Shown: positions 6,758 to 15,635 of the stretch, piece after piece | How the letters are laid out: each line of letters begins with the position of its first letter | Position numbering within the stretch: the first letter of the stretch is position 1 | DNA from: an uncultured Eubacteriales bacterium | GTDB lineage: Bacteria > Bacillota > Clostridia > Oscillospirales > CAG-272 | NCBI GenBank assembly: GCA_958414825.1 | Contig: CATYXQ010000017.1 | Span: 1-32,628, forward strand | Direction: 5' to 3' | Length of the DNA: 32,628 nt | Notes under the pieces: model-generated | Databases searched by the model: none | The model's input: the letters and a program-made list of their open reading frames with translations, nothing else | Told to the model about the DNA's origin: nothing | Made by a program: the position numbers and the translations under genes

Positions 6758-6804
6758 AATACCTGTTTGCAAACAGTATGAAATACTGTTTGCAAACAGG
6801 TATT
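6758..6804. terminator. 22-bp perfect inverted repeat, shared terminator of convergent genes
   Basis: The arms 6758-6779 and 6783-6804 are perfect complements around the loop GAA. It lies 3 bases after the SCP2 gene stop and 52 bases after the Nudix gene stop, so it probably ends both transcripts; a T-rich stretch follows on the plus strand. Each arm also contains the 14-base palindrome CTGTTTGCAAACAG. Confidence 0.75.
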
Positions 6805-6856
6805 TTATTCTATCTTAAAAAATATTGACCCGTCGATGTATTTTTGAAAAAACACA

Positions 6857-7282
6857 TCATCTTATCGGCATATTCTGCACATTCAACCATCCCTGTACGC
6901 GCATATATAAAGACGTGTGAATATCCGGATATGTAAGCGACGACGGCAAAGAACCTTTCAAGATAATTTCACAGATTTCATATTTCGGCAGATTTCCGAG
7001 CGTTTGAATTTCTGCATAATACAGCATACCGTAATCGTCCACCTTATAAGCGCAGACAGGCCAAATATTAAATTTTTCCGATCCGGTCTCCTCAAAAAGT
7101 TCACGTTTCGCTGCAGTTAAACTGTCTTCACCGGCTTCAATATGTCCGCCGGGCATCTCCCACGTACTGCGCTGCCGGTGACGGCAGAAAATCCACTGCG
7201 TATTGTACCTTGCCGCAATCACCACATACTTAAAATCTTGCGCATTGACTTCGGACTCAGTGCAAAAAGATACGACTCGCAT
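6857..7282 (-). CDS. Nudix hydrolase (141 aa)
   Basis: The full Nudix box Gx5Ex7REUxEExGU is seen at residues 46-68 (GHIEAGEDSLTAAKRELFEETG), so the enzyme should hydrolyse a nucleoside diphosphate linked to another group, using a divalent metal at the box glutamates. The preceding TWEMPGG stretch is typical. Substrate cannot be told from the sequence; the QRSTWEMPGGHIEAGE context resembles small 8-oxo-dGTP or NUDT-type clean-up enzymes. GGAG lies 8 bases before the ATG. It is the last gene of the leftward MATE-pepD-MBL-Nudix cluster, 59 bases after the MBL gene. Confidence 0.92.
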   Translation of the reverse strand: MRVVSFCTESEVNAQDFKYVVIAARYNTQWIFCRHRQRSTWEMPGGHIEAGEDSLTAAKRELFEETGSEKFNIWPVCAYKVDDYGMLYYAEIQTLGNLPKYEICEIILKGSLPSSLTYPDIHTSLYMRVQGWLNVQNMPIR

Positions 7283-7341
7283 CGATATTTCTCCAAATTT
7301 TATTCAGATAAATTTTATCGGTATCCTTATCATAGTTTCTG

Positions 7342-8223
7342 TTATTTTTCCGTCTGTACCCCGATATTTTTCCCGTCAGTCATGACAATTACGCTGCCAA
7401 CCTGATCGGTTCGGTATACCGATGCGCCGATCTCCTTCAGCCGGGATACTATCCAGGCACTCGGATGACCGTACTCATTATCCTCCCCAACGGAAATTAC
7501 CGCAATCTGCGGTGAAACCGCCTCAAGAAATGCTTCGCTCGATGAGGTTTTGGAGCCATGGTGCCCGACTTTTAAAACCTCAGCGCAAAGTTTGTCGGAA
7601 TTCTCACGCAGTATGTCCGATTCCGACTTTGATTCCGCATCGCCGGTAAACAAAAATGATATTTCGCCGTAGGTAAATTTGCAGACCACGCTTTGATTGT
7701 TCAAATCATCACCGTAGTCCGAAGCGGGCGCAAGCAAATCAAGTTTCAGATTACCGAGCACATAGGAAAGCCCGTCATGGCCGGATATAATTTCACATTT
7801 CTCTTTTTCAAGTGCATCCAACATACGTTCAAACGTACGAGATGTAGATACAGCATCCGGCAAAATAACCGCATCAAACGTATATCGCTCCAATAAAGCG
7901 GCGGCGCTTCCGATATGATCGGCATGCGGATGCGTAAAGATCGCATAGGCAAAATTTTCAATGCCGAGCGCGTCAAGATAGCGCATAATCGCACTTTCGC
8001 TGTCCGGCGTTCCCGCATCAATCAAAATATTTCCGGCATCGGATTGTATAAGCGCACAATCCCCCTGCCCTACATCGATAAAATGCACGGCGACGCCGTC
8101 GCCAGAAAAAATAAACGCATTTTCCTTCGGCCAAAAAAAGCAAACGGCCAAAACAACGAAAATGACCAGCCAAGTCAGCGCGTTTACTTTTGGAAAACGA
8201 GGATTGTTTGCTTTAGATTTCAT
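7342..8223 (-). CDS. ComEC-C-like metallo-beta-lactamase-fold hydrolase, membrane-anchored (293 aa)
   Basis: One N-terminal membrane segment (about residues 14-31) is followed by an extracellular MBL domain. Visible motifs are VHFIDVGQGDCALI (from 46), the metal-binding HPHADHIG with His98, His100, Asp102 and His103, LFTGDAE, and VGHHGSKTSSS. These are the marks of the Rec2/ComEC C-terminal domain, here as a stand-alone secreted or anchored protein without the ComEC channel. Such proteins are thought to be extracellular nucleases or phosphodiesterases, but the substrate is not settled. The ATG overlaps the end of pepD by 11 bases and GGAG lies 8 bases before it, so it is coupled to pepD. Confidence 0.9.
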   Translation of the reverse strand: MKSKANNPRFPKVNALTWLVIFVVLAVCFFWPKENAFIFSGDGVAVHFIDVGQGDCALIQSDAGNILIDAGTPDSESAIMRYLDALGIENFAYAIFTHPHADHIGSAAALLERYTFDAVILPDAVSTSRTFERMLDALEKEKCEIISGHDGLSYVLGNLKLDLLAPASDYGDDLNNQSVVCKFTYGEISFLFTGDAESKSESDILRENSDKLCAEVLKVGHHGSKTSSSEAFLEAVSPQIAVISVGEDNEYGHPSAWIVSRLKEIGASVYRTDQVGSVIVMTDGKNIGVQTEK

Positions 8224-9634
8224 AGAGCAGTCTCCTCAACATTTGCCAGAATCGAACAAGAGAATCAATATCCAGCCGTTCCGACGCCGTATGCACACGA
8301 TACATGGTCGGTCCGAGCGAAATCATATCCATATCCGGAAGAGCCTGATAAATCAATCCGCATTCCAGACCGGCATGTATGCCGCATACATGCGGCTCCG
8401 TATGATACACACTCTGATATGCAGCCCGATATTTTTGAAGCAAAGGAGAGTTTTCCGTATATTCCCATGCGGGATACCGATCATGTTCTTTACATGCCGC
8501 GCCGAAAGCAGAAAGCATTTCACGCAGACGCGCAGAAAGCGCATCCAATTCAGACTCCGAAGAAGAACGCAGTGAGAAATCCAAATTCAGCGCGCCGTCT
8601 GCAATGCGCACAATGCCCATATTCAGCGAAGTTTTAACAATTTCAAGGCGTTCATCCATAGAGACAACACCGTTTGGAACCTCCGAAAGCAGACGGCAAA
8701 GCTGTTTGGTCGTATGCATGTCAAACGCTTTTCCTGCAGACGACTGCCGCACAAGCGAGATTTCCGCACTGCGGTCATCTTCGCCAAAGCTGCGTCTTCT
8801 GCGGCTGAACCATTCCCGAATATCTCCGTCCGCACGGTCACTGATTTGTAATTCCGCTTCGGCCAAGGAAGGAATCGCGTTGTCTTTCTCTCCGCCGATC
8901 AAACGAATCAGGCGGCAATCATATTTTTCACATAGCCGCGCGAGCAATCCGGCAAGCAGCCGCACGGCATTGATATGCCCAAGATGAATATCCGCCCCAG
9001 AATGACCTCCGGCAAAACCGGAAACCGTGATTTTCAGCGTTTCTCCAGAAAAAGCGAAACTCGGCATCATCCGATTGGCATGTATACGCATACCGCCCGC
9101 ACAACCGACAACCGCCTCACGCTCATCCTCGGAATCCAAATTGATCATCGTACGCGAATGAATTCTCGTATAATCAAAATGTTTCGCTCCGATCAAGCCA
9201 ACCTCTTCGGAAGCGGTAAACAAGCATTCGAGACCATAATCGGCTTTCTCCTCCAGCGCCGCAAGCATCATGGCAACCGCCGCGCCGTCATCAGCGCCAA
9301 GCGAAGTTCCTACAGCGCCGAGCAAACCGTCGTCATCTATGAACAATTCCAGCGGATCTTTTGCAAAATCATGTGTGCTGTCCGGCGTACGAACGCAGAC
9401 CATATCGGTATGTCCCTGCAAAAGCACCGTTTTTTCAGACGGTGCAACCGGCGCACGCCGTATAAAAACATTGTTGTACGAATCGCAAAAATATTCCAGT
9501 CCTTTTTCTTTCGCAAAACGAATCAGATACGCAGCAATTTGTTCTTCCGAACCGGAAGCGCGCGGAATTTTGGAAATCTCCTCAAAATATGCCAATACAC
9601 GACGCGGTTCTCTGGCCGCCAATATAGATTCCAT
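8213..9634 (-). CDS. pepD: Aminoacyl-histidine (beta-alanyl-histidine) dipeptidase, M20 family
   Basis: This zinc-dependent cytoplasmic dipeptidase cleaves Xaa-His and related dipeptides. Family motifs: GHTDMV with metal-ligand His75 and Asp77, GADDG with Asp115/Asp116, and TASEEVGL with catalytic and ligand Glu143/Glu144. The lid domain and the later GGHSGADIHLGHINAVRLL segment, which is typical of PepD, are present. Length is normal at 473 aa. AGGAGG stands 8 bases before the ATG at 9634, and the gene lies 12 bases after the MATE gene. No signal peptide. Confidence 0.95.
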   Translation of the reverse strand: MESILAAREPRRVLAYFEEISKIPRASGSEEQIAAYLIRFAKEKGLEYFCDSYNNVFIRRAPVAPSEKTVLLQGHTDMVCVRTPDSTHDFAKDPLELFIDDDGLLGAVGTSLGADDGAAVAMMLAALEEKADYGLECLFTASEEVGLIGAKHFDYTRIHSRTMINLDSEDEREAVVGCAGGMRIHANRMMPSFAFSGETLKITVSGFAGGHSGADIHLGHINAVRLLAGLLARLCEKYDCRLIRLIGGEKDNAIPSLAEAELQISDRADGDIREWFSRRRRSFGEDDRSAEISLVRQSSAGKAFDMHTTKQLCRLLSEVPNGVVSMDERLEIVKTSLNMGIVRIADGALNLDFSLRSSSESELDALSARLREMLSAFGAACKEHDRYPAWEYTENSPLLQKYRAAYQSVYHTEPHVCGIHAGLECGLIYQALPDMDMISLGPTMYRVHTASERLDIDSLVRFWQMLRRLLYEI

Positions 9635-9646
9635 CCCGGGTTCCTC

Positions 9647-11062
9647 CTATAATTTAATGGTTTTCCATTTTCCTTTGTAAAAATGAACCGTAACACAGAT
9701 GCAACGCAGATATTGGTCAAACGTAAGTGCAAACCACGCGCCAAGCAATCCGATCTGTACCACATGGCATAATAAATATGCAATCAACGGCCGCAAAAAC
9801 ACCATGCTGATTAGGGACACAACTGCATTGAATTTTGTATCGCCCGCGCCGCGCAGAGAACCCGTAAAAATAACCTGAGACACCTGCGCCAGGCTGACAA
9901 AAGCCACCACATACATAACCTCGGTACCGCTTGCAATAATTGGCGCCTCGTCTGTAAAAAGCTCTATGAGGAACCGACCGCAGGTGCTAAAAAACACAAA
10001 AAGCACGGACGAAAATCCCCATGCAATTCGCTGGGCTACCTTACCGTACATCAAGGCAACATCCGGACGACCGCGCCCCAAATTCTGACCGACCATCGCT
10101 GTTGCGGCAACGCCGAGTCCGTCTCCGCAGGCAAAAGACAGATTAATGATATTCATACAGATCTGATGCGTAGTCATTGCATCTGTGCCAAGTTCGGCCA
10201 CAACCTTGGCAAACATAAACATACCGACACGCACAAAAAGCTGCTCGACTCCAGCTCCGCTGCCAACACGCAAAAGCGACTGTAAAGTACTTTTTTCATA
10301 CCGGAGAAAATATTTTACATGCAGTTTCAAATAAGAATCTTTTATAAAAAAAGAACTCAGTGAAACCAAAAAAGAGCAAATGTTTCCGATCAGCGTCGCA
10401 ATCGCCGCGCCTTTTACGCCCATCTCGGGAAAAATCCAAATGCCGTTAATCAAAAAATAATTAAAAACAATATTTATCAGATTTCCGGTCATCGAAGAAC
10501 GCATCGTAATACGGGTCTTGCCCACCCCGCGCTGTGCGGAATTCAATACAATACCGAGGCTGTAAATCATCAATCCGACAATCGTAATCCTGAAATATAC
10601 AAGCGCCTCCGGCATTGTATCCGCTTTCGCGCCGGCAAACCGTAAAAGCGGCTCGGCTGTGAGAAATGCCGTAACAAGAGAAAATACAACAAGCAAAATG
10701 CTAATACTGAACGTCTGCGCGATACACCGATTCGCCCCCTCACGGTCATTCTCGCCGAAACGGCGGCTGACCAAAGCGACGGTAGCCGAGCTCATAGCAA
10801 AAAACAGGACATAAAATAACATTCTCGGCTGCGTTGTAATTCCGACAGCCGCGATGGCCGTATCGCTAGCACCGCTGACCATAATTGTATCAATAAATCC
10901 CGCCATGACGACAAACATAGATTCAATCATTGCAGGCCAAGCGAGTGATGAAAAAGTCAAATATGCCTCTCGACTGGGCGGTAATTCTCCAAGCCGTTCA
11001 TTTTCTTTTACCATATACTGCGTTGAAAAAAGACGGCGGACACGAAGTCCTAAAGTACTCAT
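9647..11062 (-). CDS. MATE family efflux transporter (471 aa)
   Basis: About twelve hydrophobic segments in two similar halves are visible. The opening ...SLAWPAMIESMFVVMAGFIDTIMVS and GITTQPRMLFYVLFFAMSSATVALVSRRFGEND are typical of MATE sodium- or proton-driven exporters in the cytoplasmic membrane. Substrate is unknown; the family exports cationic drugs and metabolites. GAGG lies 8 bases before the ATG at 11062. It is the first gene of a four-gene cluster with pepD, the MBL protein and the Nudix hydrolase. I see no clear promoter in the short gap after mbl, so it may depend on read-through or on a promoter inside the mbl 3' end. Confidence 0.93.
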   Translation of the reverse strand: MSTLGLRVRRLFSTQYMVKENERLGELPPSREAYLTFSSLAWPAMIESMFVVMAGFIDTIMVSGASDTAIAAVGITTQPRMLFYVLFFAMSSATVALVSRRFGENDREGANRCIAQTFSISILLVVFSLVTAFLTAEPLLRFAGAKADTMPEALVYFRITIVGLMIYSLGIVLNSAQRGVGKTRITMRSSMTGNLINIVFNYFLINGIWIFPEMGVKGAAIATLIGNICSFLVSLSSFFIKDSYLKLHVKYFLRYEKSTLQSLLRVGSGAGVEQLFVRVGMFMFAKVVAELGTDAMTTHQICMNIINLSFACGDGLGVAATAMVGQNLGRGRPDVALMYGKVAQRIAWGFSSVLFVFFSTCGRFLIELFTDEAPIIASGTEVMYVVAFVSLAQVSQVIFTGSLRGAGDTKFNAVVSLISMVFLRPLIAYLLCHVVQIGLLGAWFALTFDQYLRCICVTVHFYKGKWKTIKL

Positions 11063-11077
11063 AGCGATTGCCTCACA

Positions 11078-11112
11078 TAAATAAAAAGTGAACGGCTCAG
11101 GCGTCCACTTTT
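11078..11112 (-). terminator. Terminator after mbl
   Basis: On the minus strand AAAAGTG-G-ACG (112-102 relative to 11000) pairs with CGT-T-CACTTTT around a 7-base loop: an 11-bp stem with one G-U pair. It is followed by TTTTTATTTA. The stem overlaps the mbl stop codon. Confidence 0.65.
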
Positions 11113-12133
11113 AAAATTTTTCCTGCCTGGATTTTGAAAGATTCAGTACGCCCTCGGGGTTTCTCGACAGTCCGTCAAGAGCCTTGCCTGTTCCGAGCGC
11201 AACGCACTGCACAGCATTTTTTGCCACGCGAGTTTTGATTCCTGTCGCTTTGGCAATACGATAATCCAATCCGTATAAAAGACTGCCGCCGCCAGTCAAT
11301 ACAATGCCGTTTGCAATCACATCTCCGACAAGTTCCGGAGGCGTGCGTTCCACAACCGAACACACCGCCTCGATGATTGCCGTCACCGGTTCATCCAAAG
11401 CGATTGTCATTTCAGAAGCGCAAAGCCGAATCGCTTTCGGCAAACCGTAAGTCAGGCACCTGCCCTTTACGTCTATGTATTTTTCCTCTTTGCGCGGGCA
11501 GACGGATCCGATGCGAAGTTTAATTTCCTCCGCTGTGCGTTCCCCAATCAGTACGCCGTATTTTTTCCGAACATACCGTACAATAGCCTCGTCAAATTTA
11601 TCACCGCCGATTTTGATTGACTCGCTCACGACCGTATTGTTCAGCGAAATCAGCGCAATATCCGCCGTTCCGCCGCCGATATCGACGATCATATTGCCGT
11701 TGGGCATCGTGATATCAATGTCCGCGCCAAGAGCCGCTGCTACCGGCTCTTCAATCAAATATGTTTTTCTGGCTCCCGCCTGATTGGCCGCATCCACAAC
11801 CGCACGTTCTTCCACTTCGGTAATGCTGCTGGGAATGCAAACCATAACCCGTGGTTTTATGATGGTACTGCCGCATGCTTTTGCTAAAAAATGCTGGAGC
11901 ATTCTGGAGGTTACGTCATATCGACTGATTACACCGCCGCAAAGCGGGCGAACCACCTCTATTCCCGGCGGCGTGCGTCCCAGCATCTGCTGAGCCTCTC
12001 TGCCGACGCAAATCACCTTGTCCGAATACCGATCTATCGCAACAACGGACGGTTCCTCCAGAACAATCCCTTTTCCTTTTACATATACAAGCACCGTAGC
12101 CGTACCAAGGTCAATACCAATATCTCGACTCAT
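11111..12133 (-). CDS. mbl: MreB/Mbl-family actin-like cell shape protein (340 aa)
   Basis: An actin-fold ATPase that forms filaments at the inner membrane and guides lateral peptidoglycan synthesis. Phosphate-1 loop IGIDLGTATVLVYVKG (residues 5-20), phosphate-2 loop DIGGGTAD (151-158) and adenosine motif GIVLTGGGSLLYG are visible, as are the family stretches KPRVMVCIPSSITEVEERAV and LIEEPVAAALGADIDI. The loop has Thr where many MreBs have Asn (GTANT), as in several Mbl-like paralogues. It stands alone, without mreC or mreD, which fits Mbl or MreBH rather than the primary MreB. AAAGGA lies 7 bases before the ATG. The gene has its own promoter (12341-12369) and an unusually long leader of about 200 bases. 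Confidence 0.9.
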   Translation of the reverse strand: MSRDIGIDLGTATVLVYVKGKGIVLEEPSVVAIDRYSDKVICVGREAQQMLGRTPPGIEVVRPLCGGVISRYDVTSRMLQHFLAKACGSTIIKPRVMVCIPSSITEVEERAVVDAANQAGARKTYLIEEPVAAALGADIDITMPNGNMIVDIGGGTADIALISLNNTVVSESIKIGGDKFDEAIVRYVRKKYGVLIGERTAEEIKLRIGSVCPRKEEKYIDVKGRCLTYGLPKAIRLCASEMTIALDEPVTAIIEAVCSVVERTPPELVGDVIANGIVLTGGGSLLYGLDYRIAKATGIKTRVAKNAVQCVALGTGKALDGLSRNPEGVLNLSKSRQEKF

Positions 12134-12335
12134 CGTTTTTCCTTTCGGTACGCTTTATAAATTTTACAAACTGTTAAAAACAAAAAATACGATGGGCAAA
12201 AATCCCGCTTACATAGCAAAGGTACATGCGCCGTATAACGCCCACGAACACGAATACCCCAAAAGGGACACGCATCAGCGCCGAAAAACCTAAGCTTCTT
12301 GAAAAGTTCAAATTAACAGTATGCATAGCTCATCA
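12134..12335 (-). other. Long 5' leader of mbl, with a 33-codon ORF (12174-12275)
   Basis: From the predicted start of transcription (about 12335) to the mbl ATG lie about 200 bases without a recognised gene. They contain an ATG-started frame of 33 codons (12275 to 12174, ends in TAA) encoding a hydrophobic, cysteine-containing peptide beginning MRVPFGVFVFVGV. No Shine-Dalgarno element precedes it. Part of the leader can fold (ATGCG pairs with CGCAT; CCC-TTTT-GGG hairpin inside). It matches no riboswitch class that I know. Confidence 0.4.
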
Positions 12336-12340
12336 ATTTA

Positions 12341-12369
12341 ATTATACAGCATTCAAACGATGAAATCAA
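12341..12369 (-). promoter_or_regulatory. Promoter of mbl
   Basis: TTGATT (12364-12369) and TATAAT (12341-12346) are 17 bases apart. The -35 box overlaps the last codons of comF. Confidence 0.8.
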
Positions 12370-13109
12370 TCTTTTTTCAATTTATTATTTTTTCTTCGCA
12401 CCGTATACGCTACGCTGAGGCAGCGCACCTCACGAGCGCCGGATCGATATAAAGCGCCGACACAGGCGCCGAGCGTTGCGCCGCTGGTCACCACATCGTC
12501 AATCAAAAGAATACTTTTAGCAGATGCAAACTGCGGTTTTCGTACAAAGAACAAATCCCGAACATTCTTTTTCCGCTCCGCCGCATTCAAAAGCTTCTGC
12601 TCACGGCTTTGAAAACGTCGGCGCGTAAGCAAACGCCGAAAATCAAGTCCTAAATTCGCCGCAACGTGTTTGGCCAAAAGTTCACCCTGATCGTAGCCGT
12701 ATTTTTGCTTTGCAAAAGCAGCGCGCGGCGCATAGGTCACAACCGTATCCTCCGAGACCGTACCTTTGACAAGCTCCGCAAGCTCTGCCGCCAGAAAAGC
12801 TGCAAGTCCCACAGCATGATTCCGCTTCAGCGCGTACATCATACCGCGCACAACGCTGTTCTCGACTGAAGATTTATAAAATACCAGTTTGCGATAGGCA
12901 ACACACCCGTTTACAGTCAAATTTTGCGGTACGCACCGGCAAACAGACGCCTCCATCCCGCATACATCACAATACTCCGCTTTCGCTGTATTATAAGCGC
13001 GACGGCAATTTTCACAAAGGCCGCTCTCCGAAGTGTGCAGACGTTCCCTGCATACGGCGCATCTCGGCACAAACAAGCAATCCAGAAAAATATCGGTCAA
13101 TTTTCGCAC
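12366..13109 (-). CDS. comF: ComF family protein, zinc-ribbon and phosphoribosyltransferase-like (247 aa)
   Basis: ComF proteins help take up or process single-stranded DNA in natural competence. The N-terminal double zinc site is visible as CAVC (17-20), CENC (32-35), CDVC (47-50) and CRC (57-59). The C-terminal half is a PRTase fold with the PRPP-loop motif ILLIDDVVTSGAT (200-212). The start is a GTG at 13109, with GGAGG 10 bases upstream, inside the end of recD2; the genes overlap by 13 bases. Here it sits in an operon with recD2, metK and a small membrane protein rather than with comFA. Its function in a non-competent strain is unclear. Confidence 0.93.
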   Translation of the reverse strand: MRKLTDIFLDCLFVPRCAVCRERLHTSESGLCENCRRAYNTAKAEYCDVCGMEASVCRCVPQNLTVNGCVAYRKLVFYKSSVENSVVRGMMYALKRNHAVGLAAFLAAELAELVKGTVSEDTVVTYAPRAAFAKQKYGYDQGELLAKHVAANLGLDFRRLLTRRRFQSREQKLLNAAERKKNVRDLFFVRKPQFASAKSILLIDDVVTSGATLGACVGALYRSGAREVRCLSVAYTVRRKNNKLKKD

Positions 13110-15325
13110 GGCTGTTTTGCCTCCAGAAAATATTTGAGTCCGGTATAGCGTACACGAACCTGATCGTTTTCGACCATGCGCTGTATTGCTTCCCGACGAC
13201 CGATCAAAACAACCATATCTTTTGCGCGCGTAACCGCCGTATAAAGCAAATTGCGCGTCATCAAAACCGGCGCAAAATCGGTCAGAGGCAGAACGACAAT
13301 CGGATATTCGCTGCCCTGACTTTTATGTACCGTGATCGCATAGGCGTGTTCCAGATCCTCCAAAAGTTTAAACGCATACTTGACTTCGTGACCATCAAAA
13401 TCGATCATCATATATTCCTGTCTGTCCACAATTTTCAAAATGATTCCAACATCACCGTTGTAAACGCCGTGGCGCTCCGCGCCGTTTTCATACCACACAA
13501 GATCATAATTGTTGCGAATCTGCATCACTTTGTCTCCCTCACGGAACAGGACTTCACGAAATTTATGTTCACGCTTCCCGTCGCACGGCGGATTTAAGCG
13601 TGCCTGAAGAAGTCGGTTCAGCGCCTCGGTGCCGAGCGCTCCTTTTCGGGTCGGCGTAAGCAATTGAATCTGCTCAACTGCGCTCACGTCGTATGTTCTG
13701 GGCAAGCGATTAACGCACACATCTATAACCGTTGCAACAAGCTGATCTGCCGTCTCTCGTGAAATAAAGAAAAAATCCTTATCCTTTGCATCGGTAACCG
13801 GCATCTCGCCTCGGTTGATTCGATGCGCATTGGTCACAATCAGACTCTCCGCTCCCTGACGGAAAACATCAGTGAGACGCACAGTATATAAACTGCCGGA
13901 AGCAATCAAATCTCTAAGAATATTTCCCGCGCCCACACTCGGAAGCTGGTCGCAGTCGCCGAGCAAAACAAGCCTTGCCCCCGGACGAATCGCCGCCAGC
14001 AACGCCTCAAACAAGAACATATCCATCATAGAAACTTCATCTATAATCAAAATATCTTCTTCGAGCATATTGTGCTCGTTTCGCTGAAAGATTGACGTGT
14101 TTGTCTCCTCATTCCGATACTCTACTTCCAGCAAGCGGTGAATGGTCTTTGCCTCATGCGCTGTGGCGGCGCTCATTCGTTTTGCCGCGCGTCCGGTAGG
14201 CGCCGCCAGCGCCACCTGACATCCCATGCTCTCATAAATCCGGATAAGCGCGCGAATAATCGTGGTTTTTCCAGTTCCGGGACCTCCGGTTATAACGGTT
14301 ACGCCCCTGCTTGCCGCTTCAAAAATGGCACTGCGCTGCATTGGTGCAAAGGTCATATTACGCTCTGCTTCCACACGATAAACAAGCGGTTCCATATCCG
14401 CGCCGTCATACCGCACACAAGAGGATTCAAGACGCAGCAGCCGCGAGGCAATTGCTTTTTCAGCGGCGAGATAGGAATTTAAATATAACAGTCCGCCGCT
14501 CTCGGTATGCAGATAACCAAATTCCTTACGAAGAACAAAGGATTGAATCTTCTCCGCAATCATCTGCGGCTCAAGCTCCAGCCAGTCGGCAGTCTGTTCA
14601 ATCACCTGGCGAACGGGCAAACAGGAATGTCCCGACTCCTCGCAGGCGCGTTTGAGCACCTGCGAGGCAGCGCCGAGTATACGTGCCTGACCATCTTTAG
14701 CATAGCCGCAATCCGCAGCAACGCGATCGGCAATTTCAAAGGTAAATCCATCGATTCGACCGCAAAGCCGATACGGATTCTCCCGCAGTACCTCTATAGA
14801 AGCGTCCTCGTATGCCTGATAAATCCGCAGCGCCACGGTCATACCGCAATAATCCTTACAAAAGTCAAACAGCTTATAAAAGCCCATCTGACGGCGGATT
14901 TCATCGCTGATTTCCAGTGCGCGACGAGCCGAAATTCCTTTAAATTCCGCAAGCCAATCCGGATGTTCGCTGAGCACTTCAAAAGTATCCACGCCGTATT
15001 TATCGACAATTCTCGCTGCAATCTTCGGACCGATTCCCCGAATCACACCTGAAGACAGATATTTTAAAATGGAGTCAGCGTCTTCCGGGATCCGTTTTTC
15101 AAAGCTATCAGCGCGAAACTGTCGGCCATATTCGCTGTGATGCACCCAGCCGCCTCGCGCGACAACCGATTCGCCCTCTGCGACAAACGGGAAAAAGCCG
15201 ACAACTGTCACCAGTTCTTTTTTCTGTTCAGAAAAAATTTCAAGAATTGTATATCCATTGGCTTCATTCCGGTAAATCACAGACTCCACAGTGCCCTGTA
15301 CCTCTTCTTTTACGTCTCCCGCCAT
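13097..15325 (-). CDS. recD2: RecD2-type SF1B DNA helicase (742 aa)
   Basis: An ATP-driven 5'-3' DNA helicase used in repair and replication restart in bacteria without a RecBC partner. Ordered motifs: helix-hairpin-helix GVIRGIGPKIAARIV (93-107), Walker A GGPGTGKTT (347-355), Walker B IIDEVSMMD (427-435), then HKSQGSE (667-673) and VTRAK (698-702). Length fits the family. GGAGG lies just 4 bases before the ATG at 15325, within the 3' end of the small membrane gene, which it overlaps by 16 bases. It overlaps comF downstream. The tight packing suggests one transcript with metK upstream. Confidence 0.96.
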   Translation of the reverse strand: MAGDVKEEVQGTVESVIYRNEANGYTILEIFSEQKKELVTVVGFFPFVAEGESVVARGGWVHHSEYGRQFRADSFEKRIPEDADSILKYLSSGVIRGIGPKIAARIVDKYGVDTFEVLSEHPDWLAEFKGISARRALEISDEIRRQMGFYKLFDFCKDYCGMTVALRIYQAYEDASIEVLRENPYRLCGRIDGFTFEIADRVAADCGYAKDGQARILGAASQVLKRACEESGHSCLPVRQVIEQTADWLELEPQMIAEKIQSFVLRKEFGYLHTESGGLLYLNSYLAAEKAIASRLLRLESSCVRYDGADMEPLVYRVEAERNMTFAPMQRSAIFEAASRGVTVITGGPGTGKTTIIRALIRIYESMGCQVALAAPTGRAAKRMSAATAHEAKTIHRLLEVEYRNEETNTSIFQRNEHNMLEEDILIIDEVSMMDMFLFEALLAAIRPGARLVLLGDCDQLPSVGAGNILRDLIASGSLYTVRLTDVFRQGAESLIVTNAHRINRGEMPVTDAKDKDFFFISRETADQLVATVIDVCVNRLPRTYDVSAVEQIQLLTPTRKGALGTEALNRLLQARLNPPCDGKREHKFREVLFREGDKVMQIRNNYDLVWYENGAERHGVYNGDVGIILKIVDRQEYMMIDFDGHEVKYAFKLLEDLEHAYAITVHKSQGSEYPIVVLPLTDFAPVLMTRNLLYTAVTRAKDMVVLIGRREAIQRMVENDQVRVRYTGLKYFLEAKQPCEN

Positions 15326-15627
15326 TCTTCCTCCACCGTTTTTACGTCCACATACAGCGCATAGCCGTATTTTTTCAGTGTCTCTGCCGATTCCCGATCA
15401 TCAAGCAATAAAACCGGCGAGCCGGCCATACCACGTATTTTCTGTGCGAAATGCTCTGCGCGAACAACAGTATCCTGCATTTCCATCTCATCCATCCCCG
15501 CATCCAGGCGCGCCGCGATACAAATACGATGATTCTTCGGAAACAGCAGCAGAATTTCACGAAAAATCGCATAAATCCCATACACCGCAAATACGCAAAA
15601 CAACACTTCCAAGACGTCAGAAAACAT
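15310..15627 (-). CDS. Small single-span membrane protein of unknown function (105 aa)
   Basis: The first about 25 residues form one hydrophobic membrane segment (VLEVLFCVFAVYGIYAIF), followed by a soluble domain of alternating beta and alpha stretches (RICIAARLDAGMDE, SPVLLLDDRESAETLKKYGYALYVDV). I do not recognise the family. I chose the ATG at 15627 because the only GGGGG element lies 8 bases before it; a GTG at 15636 is possible but sits within that element. The ribosome binding site lies in the arm of a strong hairpin (15636-15672). The gene is 42 bases downstream of metK and overlaps recD2. Confidence 0.7.
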   Translation of the reverse strand: MFSDVLEVLFCVFAVYGIYAIFREILLLFPKNHRICIAARLDAGMDEMEMQDTVVRAEHFAQKIRGMAGSPVLLLDDRESAETLKKYGYALYVDVKTVEEEWRET

Positions 15628-15635
15628 GAAAATCA

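Noticed and set aside
7342..8223. MBL protein as a class B beta-lactamase for antibiotic resistance
   Set aside because: The VGQGD and VGHHGSKTSS motifs place it with the ComEC C-terminal family, not with antibiotic-cleaving enzymes.
12174..12275. 33-codon ORF in the mbl leader as a definite protein gene
   Set aside because: No ribosome binding site and no recognised homologue; kept only as a possible leader element.
12366..13109. comF as evidence that the organism is naturally competent
   Set aside because: ComF-like proteins occur in many non-competent bacteria, and no comFA, comEA or pilin genes are in the window.
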